A stretch of 64,000 nucleotides of DNA from Lachnospiraceae bacterium MC2017 (GTDB lineage Bacteria; Bacillota; Clostridia; Lachnospirales; Lachnospiraceae), in the NCBI GenBank assembly GCA_000701625.1, contig JNJK01000012.1, positions 44,610 through 108,609 on the forward strand, written 5' to 3'. Shown piece by piece: positions 60,289 to 64,000 of this stretch; position 1 is the stretch's first letter; each line of letters starts with the position of its first letter. The position numbers and the translations under genes were made by a program. Below the pieces are notes generated by a model, which was not told the DNA's origin, made no database searches, and worked only from the letters and a program-made list of their open reading frames with translations.

Positions 60289-61959
60289 TTAATATCCAAA
60301 AGCAGTAACTGATGTTAGACCAAGCTGATTTGCATTTTCAGCAGAATATTTACTTAAGTACAGCTCACCCGAAAACATTTTTTCGTCTCCATTAAGAAAC
60401 CATTCCTGATATGGCAAATCAATTTTTACCATTCCGGACTCCATATCTGCTATAACAGTATTATTTTTTAAAACCGTATAGCACATTACAACATTCTGAA
60501 CATCTTTTCCCGAATGATTTGTAATGATTCCTTCAATAGTCATTTTATAATTTCCGGGAATATAATCCTCCGTTACATTTATCACACGAACGTTTTTTAT
60601 ATCAAAACGATCATCTGAGAAAAGTACACCTTCTGTCGACGTTAAGTCCTGAGTATATACAAATCCATAATCCGTTAATAACAAGTTATTAGCGTTTTTA
60701 TCAACAATTTTTGCTAAATCCGAGTTTTGAACTCCTTGTGAATTATCGTCTGTATCTTTAGTTGGCACATCCAAATTCTTCTGCGCCCTATATACGGAAA
60801 GCAGATCAACATTATCTTTCTCATATTTATTAAATACACTTGTCGAAAACTCTTCTTCCGTATACTTTGGTTCATACCATGATTTTGTATGAAAATAATC
60901 ATTCCACTCTGTCGTCCAGATTCTTCCGTGACGCGCATAAATCTCATTGATTGCCGTCTGTATCGTTATTAAGTCCAAATTTACAATCTCTTCATCTTTA
61001 AGATATCTCCGGTCTGAATCCCAAAATACAAAATCGCTTTTATTAATCTCACTTTCGGGTTTTATCTCATAATCATCTTTATGTTTCTCACTTTCATCAT
61101 CTTCGGATGTATCGTCTCTTTGAGAATCATTATCTATCGTAGAAAGTGCCTCGCGAAGATCCACCGATATATCGTTATTGTTTTTTATATTATCCTTACG
61201 TACATTATATTTTTTAGATAATCTGTCATGTAAGGATGGGAAATTACCTGCAGAAATATCAAATCGTATTTCACAAGCGCTATCTTGATAAATGCATCGT
61301 ACATCATCTCCATTTAGCAGGTGACCAAGCATATCGTTTGCTCCATTCCTGTCAATCAATACAAAATAATTACTTTTTCTTTCTATAACAACATCGTATT
61401 CCTCAACTTTCCCGGAATTTATCTTAAATTTCAAAATTCCATCATGCTTTCCAAGAACACCATCAACAACATAAATCCAACCCAGATTATTTTTGTCTTC
61501 TACCAGATATGCCATTCCGATCATAGAAATTTCAGATGTTGTTCCTTGAACTTTATAAGTACCACTGATCATTGCTTGCATTATAATTTCATCTTTTCCA
61601 GTTTCGACAACATCGCCAAATTCATCTACATTAACGGCTTCTTCCCAAATATTATTATCTGTTTCCGTTAACTTATTTAATCCCGCTTCATCCAAATCCG
61701 TTTTTTCTGAACTTTCAGTTTTCGCCAGACTTACATTAGTTTCAGATGTTTCTTCTGAAACAATAGAATCTGAAAAATCCTCACCTTTACTTAACGTTTC
61801 TTCTATTTGTTTGTCATTTTTACGGTGTTCGTTCGTTTCATCAATATCTATTTGGGATATCGTTGCTAACACTCCTATAAGTAAAAAAACAACAAGTACT
61901 AAGCCACAAACAATACCCCATCCTCTTATTTGCTTCAGTTTACTGATAAAATCTGACAT
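60289..61959 (-). CDS. YARHG-domain membrane protein, long
   Basis: This 556-residue protein has an N-terminal transmembrane anchor (GWGIVCGLVLVVFLLIGVLA) and a long acidic Ser/Thr/Glu linker. A region near residues 115-230 has VQGTTSEISMIGMAYLVEDK. A YARHG domain lies near 310-395 (TAINEIYARHGRIW, SWYEPKY). A C-terminal β-sandwich near 445-545 (YKMTIEGIITNHSGKDVQNV) resembles FxLYD/DUF-type surface domains. ATG 61959 is preferred because GGGG lies six bases upstream. It starts 18 bp after the nuclease stop. Its YARHG module is closely similar to that of the downstream gene, so they arose by duplication. Confidence 0.8.
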   Translation of the reverse strand: MSDFISKLKQIRGWGIVCGLVLVVFLLIGVLATISQIDIDETNEHRKNDKQIEETLSKGEDFSDSIVSEETSETNVSLAKTESSEKTDLDEAGLNKLTETDNNIWEEAVNVDEFGDVVETGKDEIIMQAMISGTYKVQGTTSEISMIGMAYLVEDKNNLGWIYVVDGVLGKHDGILKFKINSGKVEEYDVVIERKSNYFVLIDRNGANDMLGHLLNGDDVRCIYQDSACEIRFDISAGNFPSLHDRLSKKYNVRKDNIKNNNDISVDLREALSTIDNDSQRDDTSEDDESEKHKDDYEIKPESEINKSDFVFWDSDRRYLKDEEIVNLDLITIQTAINEIYARHGRIWTTEWNDYFHTKSWYEPKYTEEEFSTSVFNKYEKDNVDLLSVYRAQKNLDVPTKDTDDNSQGVQNSDLAKIVDKNANNLLLTDYGFVYTQDLTSTEGVLFSDDRFDIKNVRVINVTEDYIPGNYKMTIEGIITNHSGKDVQNVVMCYTVLKNNTVIADMESGMVKIDLPYQEWFLNGDEKMFSGELYLSKYSAENANQLGLTSVTAFGY

Positions 61960-61977
61960 AACGTACCCCATTCATTT

Positions 61978-62997
61978 CTATCTGCAAACGGTCTTTTCTA
62001 TTCCATCAAGACCAACATTTAAGAGCATCCGTATTAGTTCATCCCCTGTTATCAGCCTAATATTGTACTGTTTGGATAATTCGATAGCCTCATCCGAAAA
62101 TTTTTGTGCCATGGTAACGACCCATGGAATATATGTTGTTCCTTCTTTCGCGTCACATTTTTGAAGATCATATTCAAATATCTGATTTACAGCCCATTTT
62201 CCCGTTTCTCCGGTGTGATTTTTAACCTGAACAAGATAAACAATCCCAAGATCGTCAAATTCGGCTATTACATCAGCGTCTGCTCCATTTTCTTTTCCTG
62301 CCTCATTTTTAGCAGGAATCCACGCTCTGTCTGCTCCCTTTTTTTTAAAATACCAGCGTATTGTTTCTTCTAAATCATCCGGCGTAATATACTTTTCAAT
62401 CGTGTCTTTCAAAGAATCTGATGCTGCAGACAAGATCTGCTCATGAATATTTATTGGACCTTCTGACGATATTGCTTCATTCACGCTTTCAGCCAGATCA
62501 TCAATTCTGCCATTTGTTTGCCGCATTTTCATTCGTGATACCAGCTTCGCATCCACATATGCGCGTGGTATACGCTTTATCTCTTTTACCTTAACGATAA
62601 AGCCAATATCGTATATTCGGTCAATCCCATTACTCAAGCCGTTTTCGTCTATAATTGCTATTTGTCCATTGGTTAATTTAAGCGTGGTTCCATTTAAAGC
62701 TAAGATACTGCTTGGTAAATCTTCAATTTCACATATTGAAAGATACTTATCAAACAACGGAACAACAACAAAATCCCCCTGCCTCATTTGAGAAAAGTAC
62801 CACAAACTCCACCGAGAACGATATGAATTATTATGATCGCTCATAAACTCATTAAATGCCGTTTCACCGCCGGATTCGATTCTTTTCAATAAATCTGTGT
62901 CACGATAATCTGACCATCCAATAGATAAATAACCTAATTCCAGTAACGGATATGATACTTCCCATTCATGCGAAATCCTATGAATAAAATAGGCCAT
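61978..62997 (-). CDS. Mrr-like restriction endonuclease
   Basis: This 339-residue protein has a C-terminal PD-(D/E)xK nuclease of the Mrr type: ETIRWYFKKKGADRAW, then the catalytic GADADVIAEFDDLGIVYLVQ-VK (Asp…Gln-Val-Lys) and PWVVTMAQKFSDEAIELSKQ with LITGDELIRML. Residues 1-140 form a separate domain (GYLSIGWSDY, WYFSQMRQGDFVVVP, YDIGFIVKVKEIKRIP) resembling modules that recognise modified bases or sense DNA. AAGGAG precedes the ATG. It is the first gene of the unit with the two YARHG proteins and is divergent from an HTH regulator. A type IV restriction role is likely for the nuclease; the link to the membrane proteins is new to me. Confidence 0.85.
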   Translation of the reverse strand: MAYFIHRISHEWEVSYPLLELGYLSIGWSDYRDTDLLKRIESGGETAFNEFMSDHNNSYRSRWSLWYFSQMRQGDFVVVPLFDKYLSICEIEDLPSSILALNGTTLKLTNGQIAIIDENGLSNGIDRIYDIGFIVKVKEIKRIPRAYVDAKLVSRMKMRQTNGRIDDLAESVNEAISSEGPINIHEQILSAASDSLKDTIEKYITPDDLEETIRWYFKKKGADRAWIPAKNEAGKENGADADVIAEFDDLGIVYLVQVKNHTGETGKWAVNQIFEYDLQKCDAKEGTTYIPWVVTMAQKFSDEAIELSKQYNIRLITGDELIRMLLNVGLDGIEKTVCR

Positions 62998-63060
62998 GTC
63001 TTCTCCTTCCCAAATCTTGTATAAAACCTATGCTTATCTCATCATGTCAATTTTATTGAG

Positions 63061-63085
63061 ATTTATACGTAACTTACGTATAAAT
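63061..63085. promoter_or_regulatory. 25-bp perfect palindrome between nuclease and HTH genes
   Basis: ATTTATACGTAA-C-TTACGTATAAAT is perfect (12-1-12). It lies 64 bp upstream of the nuclease start, in its promoter region, and is a strong operator candidate. Confidence 0.75.
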
Positions 63086-63150
63086 CACCCATTCTATATA
63101 TCGGTTTTTGGGTCAGATAATAGATAGTCGCATTGCTTTTGTTGATGTAC

Positions 63151-63220
63151 AGATAAGCTATTTATAGATAACTTATCTACAGATTAGCTTTCTTATAATA
63201 GAATTATTTCGAGATAAGCC
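63151..63220. promoter_or_regulatory. Repeated AGATAAGC boxes and AT-rich promoter of the HTH gene
   Basis: AGATAAGCT (63151), AGATAACTTATCT (63166-63178, a 6-1-6 palindrome), AGATTAGCT (63181) and AGATAAGCC (63212) are spaced irregularly around TATAAT boxes at 63194-63199 and 63227-63232. This looks like an autoregulatory operator array. Confidence 0.55.
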
Positions 63221-63254
63221 ACATCTTATAATTTGCGCAAAAGGATGTGACACT

Positions 63255-63458
63255 ATGATCAGACTTAGAATAAAAGAGATACTTGAAGAGCAGGGACACA
63301 CAAAATATTGGCTTCGCAAACAGTTAGACGGCATCGGCTACGCAAATCTCAGTAACCTCATGAATAATGAGGTACGAAGTATTCGCTTGGAAACTATCGA
63401 CCGCCTTACCACAGCTTTGAATTGTACTCCCGGTGAACTATTTGAAAAGATAGAATGA
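63255..63458 (+). CDS. XRE-type helix-turn-helix regulator
   Basis: This 67-residue protein of the Cro/CI short class reads MIRLRIKEILEEQGHTKYWL, then LDGIGYANLSNLMNNEVRSI and ALNCTPGELFEKIE. The family's tail phrase (LetidrLtxaLnctpgeLfe) is clear. AGGATG is about eight bases before the ATG. It is divergent from the nuclease/YARHG unit, with palindromes between them, so it probably represses one or both promoters. Confidence 0.92.
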   Translation: MIRLRIKEILEEQGHTKYWLRKQLDGIGYANLSNLMNNEVRSIRLETIDRLTTALNCTPGELFEKIE

Positions 63459-63459
63459 T

Positions 63460-63512
63460 CCCAAAGGGACGGAAGTGAAGGTCCATGAACCTGCACCCCC
63501 GTCCCTCTTGGG
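63460..63512 (+). terminator. Terminator-like hairpin of the HTH gene
   Basis: A 13-14-bp stem (CCCAAAGGGACGG / CCGTCCCTCTTGGG) encloses an inner GGT/ACC. The T run is weak. Its loop phrase CATGAACCTG also occurs in the hairpin at 59657-59703. Confidence 0.6.
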
Positions 63513-63518
63513 TTAACA

Positions 63519-63653
63519 ATTCACACGTAAACGGAGCATTTACTGCGGAGTTTACGACCAAAAAAGTTGAATAGTCATTGGATTTTGCCCATCGCCGCAG
63601 ACGATTTAATTGGTAAAATCCATTACGTGAGCGAGTTGAAAGCGAGTGAACCA
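63519..63653 (+). repeat. Dispersed repeat, copy B
   Basis: This is the fullest direct-orientation copy. It has the CACGTAAACGGAGCATTTAC block, a hairpin around GCCCATCGCC…ACGATTTAATTGG, then GTGAGCGAGTTGAAAGCGAG. It lies between the HTH gene and a transposase. Confidence 0.8.
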
Positions 63654-63757
63654 ATGTCATTCACTTAACGGAATTCTATGAAAAATATAGGATTCCCTTT
63701 TTTATTACCAGTAACTCAAAAAATAAATATATTCTTGACAATACGCTGTAAATGTGC

Positions 63758-63790
63758 GGCATTTTTCTGATTATTAATCAGAAAAATGCC
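63758..63790 (+). promoter_or_regulatory. 33-bp perfect hairpin upstream of the transposase
   Basis: Arms GGCATTTTTCTGATT and AATCAGAAAAATGCC are perfect around a three-base loop. A second inverted repeat, TTAATTAGG (63793) / CCTAATTAA (63820), follows. Such structures at IS ends block read-through transcription; one may also hold the terminal inverted repeat. Confidence 0.6.
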
Positions 63791-63838
63791 AATTAATTAG
63801 GATTGGTTCCTATTAACAACCTAATTAAGGAGACACTT

Positions 63839-64000
63839 ATGGCATACTCAGATGTAGTAAAAACGACGCTTTTATCATCCATTGATAAACTGGCAAAAAA
63901 TCCAGAAAAATTTGCTGTTCATCCCGGCAAAGATTTCACGCGTAACCGCAAACTTTGTTTTAAGGATTTTATTCTCTTGCTCCTCACTATGGAGGGAGAT
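63839..64000 (+). mobile_element. IS transposase, N-terminal part (runs off window)
   Basis: The first 54 codons read MAYSDVVKTTLLSSIDKLAK and on through DFTRNRKLCFKDFILLLLTM. This resembles the start of IS4-type DDE transposases common in clostridia (N-terminal domain with RKLxFxDxixxlltM). AAGGAG lies seven bases before the ATG. The catalytic region is outside the window. The family assignment is from pattern memory only. Confidence 0.75.

Noticed and set aside
63406..63660. 84-codon minus-strand ORF
   Set aside because: It covers the terminator and dispersed-repeat copy B and overlaps the HTH gene.

Overview
The window looks like a chromosome segment of a motile, anaerobic, low-GC Firmicute, most likely a Lachnospiraceae member of the Butyrivibrio/Pseudobutyrivibrio kind. 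This rests on a flagellin with a FliS-type chaperone and a very large FliK-like protein, an Flp1-type Tad pilus locus with an FHA partner, a reverse rubrerythrin, cyclic-di-GMP-I riboswitches, strong AGGAGG ribosome sites and frequent GTG/TTG starts. No rRNA, tRNA or CRISPR array was seen. The genus is an inference.

Layout. 1-1.8 kb: an HK/RR pair, cut by the window edge. 2.1-6.6 kb: reverse rubrerythrin, a short adenosylhomocysteinase, a secreted 29-residue-repeat protein and an SAH/MTA deaminase. 6.7-8.3 kb (+): murG, apparently leaderless, and a HIT protein. 8.3-12.9 kb: a probably soluble molybdoenzyme operon (four-cluster ferredoxin, FAD reductase, TorD-DmsA fusion) whose catalytic subunit is cut by one in-frame TGA. 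13.0-14.0 kb: a flavodoxin-SCP2 fusion. 14.1-25.0 kb: a rhomboid protease and a complete Tad/Flp pilus locus with two prepilin peptidases, read from a good promoter divergent from upp. 26.1-27.1 kb: a secreted CAP-domain protein behind two tandem c-di-GMP-I riboswitches separated by a terminator. 27.2-33.7 kb: a SIMPL protein, fliS, flagellin, a 1048-residue FliK-like protein and a small flagellar-region protein. 33.9-38.5 kb: glgB and an acidic TPR protein with a degenerate AAA+ domain. 38.7-48.3 kb: a signalling operon (intact HD-GYP, giant hybrid kinase, receiver protein, degenerate HD-GYP). 48.6-50.4 kb: ksgA and tatD.

From about 50.6 kb the sequence becomes accessory in character. It holds an AbrB-type antitoxin with a wrecked toxin, two type I toxin/antisense-RNA modules with holin-like peptides, a secreted ORF split at a homopolymer, an HK/RR pair, an ABC-F ATPase, a frameshifted surface-protein relic, copies of a dispersed repeat, and a compact HTH / Mrr-like nuclease / two YARHG membrane-protein locus with a perfect 25-bp palindrome. 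A transposase gene runs off the right edge.

Two themes link the genes. The first is cyclic-di-GMP and surface life: HD-GYP proteins, riboswitches, flagella, Tad pili and secreted proteins. The second is accumulation of selfish or defence-like modules at the right end. The best candidates for undescribed biology are the HTH/Mrr/YARHG locus, the tandem-riboswitch CAP gene, the TorD-DmsA fusion and the paired type I modules.
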